Shown in pieces: positions 57,065 to 64,000 of a DNA stretch of 64,000 bases; position 1 is the first letter of the stretch, and every line of letters starts with the position of its first letter. The stretch is from Pontibacter sp. G13 (lineage in GTDB: Bacteria; Bacteroidota; Bacteroidia; J057), in assembly GCF_031851795.1 (NCBI RefSeq), contig NZ_CP134696.1:7192001-7256000 (forward strand). The letters run 5' to 3'. The translations under genes were made by a program, and so were the position numbers. The notes beneath the pieces were generated by a model that did no database searches, was not told the DNA's origin, and worked only from the letters and a program-made list of their open reading frames with translations.

Positions 57065-58237
57065 TCACGGAGATTTGGGCGGTACCCACCCGCTGGCTTT
57101 GCCGATGGACTCCTTGCCGTATTTGTGCTTGATCGCATCGAGCGCGTCGTAGAGATCCGCTTGGCGATGCATGTCCTGGAACATGTTGAGCTGCGGCCGC
57201 CCCGAGACGAGCTGGCTGAACTTTACCCCGACAAGCCGGACACGGACCCGCTTCTGGTACAATTGCTCGAATAGCCGCAAAACCAGCGGGATAAGTTCCT
57301 CGTCGCGGGCGGAGTAGGGGATGCGGAGCTGCTTGCTGACCGTCTCGAAATTGGCGTAGCGGATCTTGACGGCCACACATGCGCAGAGTTTGTGGTCGTC
57401 CCGCAACCGGAATGCGAGCTGTTCGGCCATGCGTGTCACCAGCGAGCGGAGCATCTTCACATCCATCGTGTCGGTCTGGAAGGTGCGCTCGGTGGACATG
57501 GATTTGGCCTCGTGATGGGGGGTGACTGGGGCATCGTCTTCGCCCCGGGCCTTGCGGAAGAGCATGATCCCCGTTTTGCCGAACGCCCGTTCGAGTACAG
57601 GTTTGGGGATCTGCCGGAGTTTGCCGACGGACGGCACGCCCATATAGGTGAGGGTCCTGCCGAGTTTGGGGCCGATCATGGGGATTTTGAAGACCGGCAT
57701 GGGTTCGAGGAACTGCTGGACATTGGTGAATGGGATCTGTAGTTGGCCATTGGGTTTGGCCTCGCCGGTCGCGACTTTGGAGACGAGCTTGTTGACCGAT
57801 AGCCCAAATGAGATCGGGAGTCCCGTCTCGTGGATGATGCGCTGCCGGAGTTCGCCCGCCCACTTGTAGCAGCCGAAATAGCGATCCATGCCCGTCATGT
57901 CGATGTAGAATTCATCGATGGAGGCCTTTTCGTAGAGGGGCGACGATTCGGCGACAATCTCCGAGACCATGCCCGAATATTGGCTGTACGCCTCGAAATC
58001 CCCCGAAATCGTGATGGCTTGCGGACACATGCGGCGGGCCATTCGCATGGGCATGCCCGATCGGATGCCGAAGGTCCGTGCCTCGTAGCTACAGGACGAG
58101 ACGACCGCCCGGTCGCCCGTGCCACCGATAAGCAATGGTAGTCCGTTGAGCCGGCTGTCCTTGAGCCGTTCGACGGACACGAAGAAGGTGTCCAGGTCCA
58201 TGTGTACGATGGACCGGATGGGAGATACCCCTGACAT
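57065..58237 (-). CDS. dinB: DNA polymerase IV (Y-family)
   Basis: Pol IV bypasses DNA lesions. The 390-aa protein has the catalytic acidic residues in VHMDLDTFFVSVERL and ASIDEFYIDMTGMD, the fingers segment VVSSCSYEARTFGIRSGMPM, the HhH thumb (PMIGPKLGRTLTYMGVPSV) and a little-finger domain (SYEARTF...; MSTERTFQTDTMD). Length and order are normal. ATG 58237 gives the usual short N-terminus before MDLD. A 13-bp palindrome lies 9 bases upstream of the start. It appears monocistronic. Confidence 0.95.
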   Translation of the reverse strand: MSGVSPIRSIVHMDLDTFFVSVERLKDSRLNGLPLLIGGTGDRAVVSSCSYEARTFGIRSGMPMRMARRMCPQAITISGDFEAYSQYSGMVSEIVAESSPLYEKASIDEFYIDMTGMDRYFGCYKWAGELRQRIIHETGLPISFGLSVNKLVSKVATGEAKPNGQLQIPFTNVQQFLEPMPVFKIPMIGPKLGRTLTYMGVPSVGKLRQIPKPVLERAFGKTGIMLFRKARGEDDAPVTPHHEAKSMSTERTFQTDTMDVKMLRSLVTRMAEQLAFRLRDDHKLCACVAVKIRYANFETVSKQLRIPYSARDEELIPLVLRLFEQLYQKRVRVRLVGVKFSQLVSGRPQLNMFQDMHRQADLYDALDAIKHKYGKESIGKASGWVPPKSP

Positions 58238-58246
58238 GATAGATGT

Positions 58247-58259
58247 AGTTATGCTAACT
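58247..58259. promoter_or_regulatory. Palindrome upstream of dinB
   Basis: AGTTATGCTAACT has exact 5-base arms AGTTA/TAACT around TGC, 9 bases before the dinB start codon. It could be a repressor site for a damage response, but only one copy is seen here. Confidence 0.25.
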
Positions 58260-58329
58260 GAATGACCATTTTACTAAAAATAATAGCAAAATGCAATAAA
58301 TGTTGGATATTTTAGGGTTTGGAGTATTG

Positions 58330-58998
58330 GGGCTTCGCATCAGAGCCGGATTACCCATTGGCCGGCGCACCGGACGAAATCCGGCTCAGCAAAAGGGTGG
58401 ATGTGCGTGGGCTTGGGATGCTGTTGTTCGCTCAGGAGATCCCCAATCGGCGCCATCGCTGGGGCCGGGGCCATTGCCGTCGAGGATGACGGGTAGGTTT
58501 GGTGTGCGGATTTTCCACCCCATCTCGTCATTCCAGCCTGCCATAAGCCATGGCCTGTGTGTCGGAGGCAGAGGTGGAATCTCCCCGAGCTTGTTTGGCA
58601 TCTAGGGGGATCGCCGAGGGGGGATGTGCGTGGGCTTGGGATGCTGTTGTTCGCTCAGGAGATCCCCAATCGGCGCCATCGCTGGGGCCGGGGCCATTGC
58701 CGTCGAGGATGACGGGTAGGTTTGGTGTGCGGATTTTCCACCCCATCTCGTCATTCCAGCCTGCCATAAGCCATGGCCTGTGTGTCGGAGGCAGAGGTGG
58801 AATCTCCCCGAGCGTGTTTGGTATCTAGGGGGATCGCCGAGGCGGCCTGTGCGTGGGCTTGGGATGCTATTGTTCGCTCAGGAGATCCCCGATCGGCGCC
58901 ATCGCTGTGGCCGGGGCTATTGCCGTCGAGGATGACGGGTAGGTTTGGTGTGCGGATTTTCCACCCCATCTCGTCATTCCAGCCTGCCAGGTGTTTCA
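58330..58998. repeat. Tandem repeat, 223-bp period, about 2.7 copies
   Basis: GTGCGTGGGCTTGGGATGCT recurs at about 58403, 58626 and 58849, exactly 223 bases apart. Each unit holds TCGCTCAGGAGATCCCC, ATCGGCGCCATCGCT, GTCGAGGATGACGGGTAGG, CACCCCATCTCGTCATTCC and CATAAGCCATGGCC. Copies one and two are almost identical and the third differs slightly. Open frames through it repeat the same peptide on both strands and carry no gene signature. A partial unit starts at about 58330. Confidence 0.88.
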
Positions 58999-59007
58999 TA
59001 GACGTGC

Positions 59008-59241
59008 GGCTGTCTGCGGCGGGGTGAGGGATAGGAGGGGCGAGCCGCTAGGCGAGGTCCGAGGAAATTTCAACTTCGATGTCTGGAGATGATACCTCTG
59101 CCATGGGTCCAAAATGGCCCGGAGGCATCCTTTGATTCCGAGGACGGGAGCGATAGCGTACCCCCGCAAAGCCCGGCCCGGCGACACATTGGCCGAGCGG
59201 AACCACGATGCCGAGCACGCCGGGACACCCCCAAATCATCA
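59008..59241 (+). repeat. Dispersed intergenic repeat, family A, copy 4
   Basis: It has GAGGGATAGGAGGGGCGAGC, CGCTAGGCGAGGTCCGAGG, a unique centre of about 85 bases, TTCCGAGGACGGGAGCG, AGCGTACCCCCG, AGCCCGGCCCGGCGACAC, GAGCACGCCGGGACACCCCC and AAATCATCAT. It ends 2 bases before the stop of the WYL regulator gene. Confidence 0.82.
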
Positions 59242-59243
59242 TG

Positions 59244-60263
59244 CTAGGCCTGAATCTCTTCTGTGTATCGATTCATCATCTCTGTCACCGTATCTTGAAT
59301 TTTTTGGACGAGAGATGGAGGAGAAAGGACTTTCACTCCGGGGCCAAATGAGAGGATCTTGGCGCAGAGTTCGTAATTGATGATGAGGTGGAGCTGGATG
59401 ACCATGCCGGATTCGTCTTGGGAAATCTCCTGCTGGGACTCGTGCCAAGGGCGGGAGCGGACATAGGCAACTTGCTTGGGCTTCACCCAGATCTGGACTG
59501 ACTCGGGCATGGCGCCGAAATCGGCCGAGACGCCAATGCGATCGGCAAAATAGCGGTCGAGCTGGATGCCGGTCGGGGGATGGAAATCCTCGTCGCTGGG
59601 TTGGAGGTCAATGATGCGTTCGAGCCCGATCTGCACCAATTGGCCTATGGCATGGTTGTACGAAAGGGCGTACCAGCGGCTGTTGTAGGTTTTGAGAAGA
59701 TAGGGGCTGATAGAAAATGGGGCCTCTGAAGCCTGTCCGTCATGGAAGGGGCGGTAGGTAACGAGGAGTGGCTGTTGCTTGGAAATGGCCCCGTAGAGGG
59801 TAGCGACATATTGACGGCCGGGCACACGGTCAAAATGGTCCAGTTCGACGATCTTCTGATTGGGGCTGAGGGTCCCATGAATGGATTGTTCGATGCGTGC
59901 GATGAAGGCGTCCAGTTCGCGGGTTTGCTGAAATTCGTGGTAGGTCTGGAGCATCTGCCGGATCTCGTGGAGGAGAATCCCATCGTCTTCGGTCACGGGG
60001 GTGCTTTCGAGGGAGAAGCTGGGGTCGCTGTAGAGGTAGTATTTGCGATCTTCCACGATGATGGGCGCGCCCAGTTCCTCGCGCATGAATTTGATGTCGC
60101 GTTGGACGGTACGTTTGGAGATGGATTTGTCGTCGGGGTGGAATTGGGCGGTCGCCTCGATACAGGCTTCGATGAGGTCGTGGATGGTAAATCGGCGGCT
60201 GGTGCGTCTCATGCATGCATCGATGCGGCGGTATCTGATCCAGGCATGGCGGGAATAGGGCAT
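59244..60263 (-). CDS. WYL-domain transcriptional regulator next to the CRISPR array
   Basis: The 339-aa protein starts MPYSRHAWIRYRRIDACMRR and has a helix-turn-helix (FTIHDLIEACIEATAQF, SISKRTVQRDIKFMREEL). A WYL domain follows (about 155-245), with YGAISKQQPLLVTYRPF, SISPYLLKTYNSRWYALSYN and IGLERIIDLQPSDEDF; the WYL residues appear as RWYALSY. A C-terminal WCX-type extension completes it. WYL proteins bind nucleic acid or cyclic-nucleotide-like ligands and often regulate defence loci. It is divergent from the CRISPR array, whose first repeat begins 271 bases from its start codon, so leader control by this protein is possible. Confidence 0.9.
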   Translation of the reverse strand: MPYSRHAWIRYRRIDACMRRTSRRFTIHDLIEACIEATAQFHPDDKSISKRTVQRDIKFMREELGAPIIVEDRKYYLYSDPSFSLESTPVTEDDGILLHEIRQMLQTYHEFQQTRELDAFIARIEQSIHGTLSPNQKIVELDHFDRVPGRQYVATLYGAISKQQPLLVTYRPFHDGQASEAPFSISPYLLKTYNSRWYALSYNHAIGQLVQIGLERIIDLQPSDEDFHPPTGIQLDRYFADRIGVSADFGAMPESVQIWVKPKQVAYVRSRPWHESQQEISQDESGMVIQLHLIINYELCAKILSFGPGVKVLSPPSLVQKIQDTVTEMMNRYTEEIQA

Positions 60264-60534
60264 ATCAATCGGCTAGGGGTGAATGGGTGCAAGATAGGTT
60301 GGCGGGGCGAAAGATTCCAGTAGGTGGATGGGATTGGTTGCGAGGCGGGAAATGCGTATATTGTGAAAGGAATGGTTCCTTGAAATATGCTATTGCACAG
60401 ATTAAATATTTTATCTAATTTTGCGCCTCCAAAAATGAGGGGGACCACTTTTTGCTAATTGGCTGGAATCGTCGTTTTTGAACAGGGTCAAAACAGTTGA
60501 TTTGTTGATTGTCAGTATTTTACGGAATGTTGCT
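60264..60534 (+). promoter_or_regulatory. Probable CRISPR leader
   Basis: This AT-rich stretch (for example TTAAATATTTTATC near 60400 and TTGTTGATTGTCAGTATTT near 60503) precedes the first perfect repeat and contains no gene. The distal end of the array carries the degenerate repeat, which argues that the leader is on this side. It also must contain the WYL gene promoter. Confidence 0.5.
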
Positions 60535-61013
60535 CTCGCAGACCCTTCTCCACTATAACAAGGATTAAGACCTGGGTGATTATCATTGTTGGATGTCTTT
60601 GTCGTCTCTCGCAGACCCTTCTCCACTATAACAAGGATTAAGACCTCCCAACACCACACTACATTGTAGGTCATGCTGGGCTCGCAGACCCTTCTCCACT
60701 ATAACAAGGATTAAGACCAGCTAGGGACATCCCTTACTGGGTGATTGTACCACCCACTCGCAGACCCTTCTCCACTATAACAAGGATTAAGACAAAACCC
60801 TCCTACCTCTAGCGCATTGCGCAGAAGTAACTCGCAGACCCTTCTCCACTATAACAAGGATTAAGACCATTTCTAGAATGGGGATGTCAAAAAAAAACTG
60901 GCACTCGCAGACCCTTCTCCACTATAACAAGGATTAAGACGTCGATAGCCGCATCAGAATCGTGCAGATCTTGCCGCTCGCAGACCCTTCTCCACTATAA
61001 CAAGGATTTCAGG
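60535..61013 (+). CRISPR. CRISPR array, 7 repeats and 6 spacers, no cas genes in view
   Basis: The 37-base repeat begins CTCGCAGACCCTTCTCC and ends AACAAGGATTAAGAC. Repeats start at 60535, 60608, 60681, 60757, 60831, 60904 and 60977. Spacers are 36, 36, 39, 37, 36 and 36 bases and differ from one another. The seventh repeat loses its last bases (GGATTTCAGG instead of GGATTAAGAC), marking the leader-distal end. The ATTAAGAC 3' end resembles the 8-base crRNA handle of type I and III systems, which is an inference. No cas1, cas2 or effector gene lies anywhere in the window. Small open frames across it are translations of the repeat. Confidence 0.95.
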
Positions 61014-61164
61014 GCTGCGGGTATTTTTTTTCTGTATGCCATAATTTCCATTATATCTAATCATTTCATAAAGGAATAAGCCGGGGCCTATGTGTTGGGC
61101 TTGGGATGCTGCCCTTTCGGGCTTCTTTTTCTTCAAGGTGCCTACGAAAAAGGGATAGGAAGAA

Positions 61165-61224
61165 AGCGCTGTAGGCGCGACATATCACAAGCAAGGGTTT
61201 TCAACCCTTGACCTGCTGTGGGTG
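61165..61224. repeat. REP-like hairpin element 1
   Basis: AGCGCTGTAGGCGCGACATA followed by CAAGGGTTTTCAACCCTTG (8-bp stem, TTC loop) and ACCTGCTGTGGGTG. Found four times in 1.9 kb. Confidence 0.8.
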
Positions 61225-61416
61225 TGTGGGCCTGAAATTCTGTTCCTCGCTTGGGAGATCCCCGATCGGCGCCTGCGCTAGGGCCGCGGCCATTGCCGCC
61301 GAGGATGACGTAAGAGCCGGGGATGGATGATGCCCTTTCGGGTTTCTTTTTCTTCAAGATGCCCACGAGGGACAGGTGCCCACGAGGGGCACCTCTACGA
61401 AAAAGAATGGAAGGGA

Positions 61417-61476
61417 AGCGCTGTAGGCGCGACATATCACAGTCAAGGGTTTTCAACCCTTGACCTGCTGTGGGTG
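61417..61476. repeat. REP-like hairpin element 2
   Basis: Same organisation as element 1, with TCAAGGGTTTTCAACCCTTG and ACCTGCTGTGGGTG. It starts the first unit of the 0.8-kb duplication. Confidence 0.8.
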
Positions 61477-62198
61477 CTTCTTCCTGCATACCATAATTTC
61501 TATCCCATCGCATCATTCCAGAAAGGTATAAGCCGCGGCCTGTGTGTCGGGACCTTATGTGGAATCTCCCTGCGCTTGAAACTTTCCCGCCCCCACTTCT
61601 ATGCCTCATCCCGCAAAATTTCGCAGCGGTGGGATCTGTGGGTGGGGAAATTTATGCGGGATCTCACGCCTCGTGTATGCTAGGGCTTGTATGTTGCCGA
61701 GCCCGCTCCACAAGCCCCTAGGCGATCTCTCCTGGGATACCTGAAAAGCTGAACGGGGGCCGGATTATCCACTGGCCAGTGCGCTTGCCGAAATCTCCTC
61801 GACAAACTTGGTTCAGCCCTGCGTGCGCCCAACCACGAATCCCATTGCAGAGACGTGTGATCCCTGATAAATCTTCCTCACCCGCCATGTCATCCTGAAC
61901 GGTCATAGCCAAGGCCGCGAGCGATGGTGGTCGATTCAGGATCTTGCGGCAACCTTGACATTCATTCATGGCTAGATTCTGAATAAATCTCTTACCCGGA
62001 GGCCAATCCTTCAGATTTTTCAGAATGACACAAGGGGTTCTTCTTGTTATCCACCCCATCGCTTCATTCCAAGCAGGCATGTGCCGCGGCCTGTGTGTTG
62101 GGCTTGGGATGCTGCCCTTTCGGGCTTCTTTTTCTTCAAGGTGCCCACGAGGGACAGGTGCCCACGAGGGGCACCTCTACAAAAAGGGATAGGAAGCA

Positions 62199-62258
62199 AG
62201 CGCTGTAGGCGCGACATATCACAGTCAAGGGTTTTCAACCCTTGACCTGCTGTGGGTG
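62199..62258. repeat. REP-like hairpin element 3
   Basis: Same organisation as elements 1 and 2. It starts the second unit of the duplication. Confidence 0.8.
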
Positions 62259-62999
62259 CTTCTTCCTGCATACCATAATTTCTATCCCATCGCATCATTC
62301 CATAAAGGTATAAGCCGGGGCCTGTGTGTCGGGGCCTTATGTGGAATCTCCCTGCGCTTGAAACTTTCCCGCCCCCACTTCTATGCCTCATCCCGCAAAA
62401 TTTCGCAGCGGTGGGATCTGTGGGTGGGGAAATTTATGCGGGATCTCACGCCTCGTGTATGCTAGGGCTTGTATGTTGCCGAGCGAGGAACTGCTTGCCA
62501 AGCCCGCTCCACAAGCCCCTTGGAGATCTCTCTTGGGATACCTGAAAAGCTGAACGGGGACCGGATTATCCACTGGCCAGTGCGCTTGCCGAAATCTCCT
62601 CGACAAACTTGGTTCAGCCCTGCGTGCGCCCAATCGCGAATCCTATTGCAGGGACGTGTGATCCCTGATAAATCTTCCTCACCCGCCATGTCATCCTGAA
62701 CGGTCATAGCCAAGGCCGCGAGCGATGGTGGCCGATTCAGGATCTTGCGGCAACCTTGACATTCATTCATGGCTAGATTCTGAATAAATCTCTTACCCGG
62801 AGGCCAATCCTTCAGATTTTTCAGAATGACACAAGGGGTTCTTCTTGTTATCCACCCCATCGCTTCATTCCAAGCAGGCATGTGCCGCGGCCTGTGTGTG
62901 GGCTTGGGATGTTGCCCTTTCGGGCTTCTTTTTCTTCAAGGTGCCCACGAGGGACAGGTGCCCACGAGGGGCACCTCTACGAAAAAGGGATGGAAAGAA

Positions 63000-63048
63000 A
63001 GCGCTGTAGGCGCGACATATCACAAGCAAGGGTTTTCAACCCTTGACC
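63000..63048. repeat. REP-like hairpin element 4 (3' end different)
   Basis: GCGCTGTAGGCGCGACATA and CAAGGGTTTTCAACCCTTG are intact, but the following CTGCTGTGGGTG is replaced by AACCCTTGTTTGGC, so the element is truncated here. Confidence 0.75.
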
Positions 63049-63174
63049 AACCCTTGTTTGGCATCTAGGCTCCTCCCATTTTTTTAAAAAAACAGTGACA
63101 ATAGCTGGCACATATTGAGTGGTTATTGCAGATGCATTCGTCGACTGATCGGATAGTCGCGAGAAATCAATCGT

Positions 63175-63696
63175 ATGATGGCACTAACGAAAAATTGGAT
63201 ATTCCTGCTCTTGATTTGGGGAATTCCACTGGCAGGCGTTCACGGTCAGGATTTAAACCAGATGCAAATTCTTTTGGATGGAGATCTGGATGGAAATGGC
63301 CAATTAGAACAAATTGAACGCACTATGACCTTCATCGCCACGGATGGATTCGAGACCATTGTCCAGAATGAAGATGGGCAATATCATTTCAAAGCGGAGC
63401 GTGCTTGGGTCGGCCATTTATTTGTCTTGTATGCTCGGATGTTTCAGCTCTACGTACAGGAATACGATCTGAAAAGGGGAACCTACGATTACCTTCAAGC
63501 TCGGTTGGTTCTGGAGGCAATGTTGCTCGGGCGACTGGATGGTACGCTAGCGGATTGTCAACGGCTTTATAGAAATCTTTCAGGACTGACCTCCCTGTCC
63601 GCATTGATGGTATTTGAGGGGCTAGTCGAGTCTGATGGCGTTTTAGCTCGGCAACTGATTTTGGAGCACAGGAACCTGTATCAGAAATTCTATTAA
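63175..63696 (+). CDS. Secreted hypothetical protein with EF-hand-like loop, 173 aa
   Basis: Unrecognised protein with a signal peptide (LTKNWIFLLLIWGIPLAGVHG). The mature part opens with a canonical 12-residue calcium loop (DLDGNGQLEQIE: Asp, Asp, Asn, Gly, Leu and Glu at positions 1, 3, 5, 6, 8 and 12). The rest is predominantly helical (ERAWVGHLFVLYARMFQLYV; DYLQARLVLEAMLLGRLDG). A single EF loop outside a pair is unusual and may be incidental. I chose the first ATG at 63175; the second ATG three bases later is equally possible. The next gene begins 8 bases after its stop, suggesting a two-gene unit. Confidence 0.65.
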   Translation: MMALTKNWIFLLLIWGIPLAGVHGQDLNQMQILLDGDLDGNGQLEQIERTMTFIATDGFETIVQNEDGQYHFKAERAWVGHLFVLYARMFQLYVQEYDLKRGTYDYLQARLVLEAMLLGRLDGTLADCQRLYRNLSGLTSLSALMVFEGLVESDGVLARQLILEHRNLYQKFY

Positions 63697-63704
63697 TCGG
63701 AAAA

Positions 63705-64000
63705 ATGAATCATAGAGAATGTTTTGCCCAAAAATCGAAATATATGATATGTTTCATGTTTTCTCTCTTTGGGTTTGTTCAGTGGGTCGAAGCCCAATCT
63801 GTGAATTGCGCGGAACTCATCCATTCTGTGGAGCAGGAAGGGCACCGGAGAGAATTCATCGGCCCCGTGTCATTGGTGAATTCTCATTGGCTATATTCTG
63901 TTGCACTCTATGAACTGGATGGCAGCTATGCTGTGATTGCGGTCATTAAACAGGGATTCATCGGGAGGAAATATGTGTTCTGCGACATATCAAAAAGTCG
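63705..64000 (+). CDS. Start of a small secreted protein (partial, runs off the window)
   Basis: The frame opens with ATG 63705 (MNHRECFAQKSKYMICFMF) and stays open to the last base, giving 98 complete codons and two further bases. A signal-peptide-like segment (MICFMFSLFGFVQWVEAQS) is followed by a beta-rich part (LVNSHWLYSVALYELDGSY, AVIAVIKQGFIGRKYVFC, DISKS). The last part vaguely resembles KTSC-type domains, which is low-confidence. It follows the EF-loop protein by 8 bases. The second in-frame ATG (63744) would start directly at the signal peptide. Confidence 0.55.
   Translation, partial: MNHRECFAQKSKYMICFMFSLFGFVQWVEAQSVNCAELIHSVEQEGHRREFIGPVSLVNSHWLYSVALYELDGSYAVIAVIKQGFIGRKYVFCDISKS

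Larger units (their letters stand above)
61417..62999. repeat. Direct duplication of a 0.8-kb non-coding unit
   Basis: Unit 1 (61417-62198, 782 bases) and unit 2 (62199-62999, 801 bases) each run from one REP-like hairpin to the next and are nearly identical. The net length difference of 19 bases equals one insertion in unit 2 (CGAGGAACTGCTTGCCAAG near 62484). Confidence 0.85.
61014..63174. other. Non-coding repeat mosaic, 2.1 kb
   Basis: No gene is supported. The stretch consists of repeated modules: CTTTCGGGCTTCTTTTTCTTC (near 61110, 62115, 62920 and, with changes, 61340), a GTGCCCACGAGGGACAGG / GGTGCCCACGAGGGGCACC module, and REP-like hairpins listed below. It also has a segment with CAAGGCCGCGAGCGATGG and a segment close to the 223-bp tandem unit (GAGATCCCCGATCGGCGCC at about 61250). 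Open frames of up to 155 codons recur with the same peptide and are artefacts of the repeats. Confidence 0.8.

Noticed and set aside
58300-59027. Open frames on both strands of the tandem repeat
   Set aside because: They repeat the same peptide with the 223-bp period; no gene signature.
60411-60674. Small protein with CYSGEGS-type repeats
   Set aside because: It is the translation of CRISPR repeats, not a gene.
61142-62881. Several open frames of 80-155 codons with recurring peptides such as APTAGQGLKTL
   Set aside because: They follow the non-coding repeat mosaic, recur with each copy on either strand, and have no start signals or domains.

Overview
The window looks like chromosome of a marine or aquatic Bacteroidota member, most likely close to Saprospiria. 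The evidence is type IX secretion sorting domains of both kinds (gliding-type and short Por-type), SBBP/PKD surface proteins, a PUR/DUF3276 protein, a DUF6913 protein, a histone-H1-like small protein, TANNTTTG-like promoter boxes, few Shine-Dalgarno sites and medium GC. I cannot name the genus.

Layout. 0-7.3 kb: 3' end of a RecB-type nuclease/helicase, ffh (SRP GTPase), a giant secreted SBBP/PKD protein and a DtxR-type regulator. 7.4-14.5 kb: TetR regulator, exported amidase plus exported isoaspartyl peptidase, 3-hydroxyacyl-CoA dehydrogenase, a lipoprotein and an ABC exporter. 14.5-23.2 kb: repeats, a fasciclin lipoprotein, a PLP decarboxylase, a YjjG-like phosphatase, a DRTGG P-loop protein, a His-rich secreted protein and DUF3276. 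23.4-34.6 kb: DUF1295, cyclase-family and Nmad3 genes; a sodium symporter with a tiny membrane partner; a PIG-L deacetylase; two large secreted proteins, one with cohesin-like and one with dockerin-like features. 35.2-42.5 kb: a coherent envelope export cluster (outer-membrane barrel, ABC ATPase, three permeases, LolA-like protein, TetR) with two near-identical TetR-type operators. 42.5-55.5 kb: metalloprotease-like membrane protein, response regulator-adenylyl cyclase, methyltransferase, SPT/KBL-like enzyme, dapA, DUF6913, ligA, MlaF-like ATPase, M28 and M13 peptidases. 55.5-64 kb: nitrilase, dinB, a WYL regulator and a 7-repeat CRISPR array without cas genes in view, set inside several kb of related non-coding repeats, then two small secreted proteins, the last cut by the window end.

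The most notable points are (1) a family of about eight dispersed intergenic elements with conserved ends and a variable centre, every copy lying downstream of a gene's 3' end; (2) the TetR-controlled ABC/LolA-like/outer-membrane barrel exporter with two matching operators; (3) the WYL-CRISPR locus embedded between blocks of the same repeat superfamily. No rRNA or tRNA gene was seen. All family assignments are from reading the protein sequences by eye; no database search was run.
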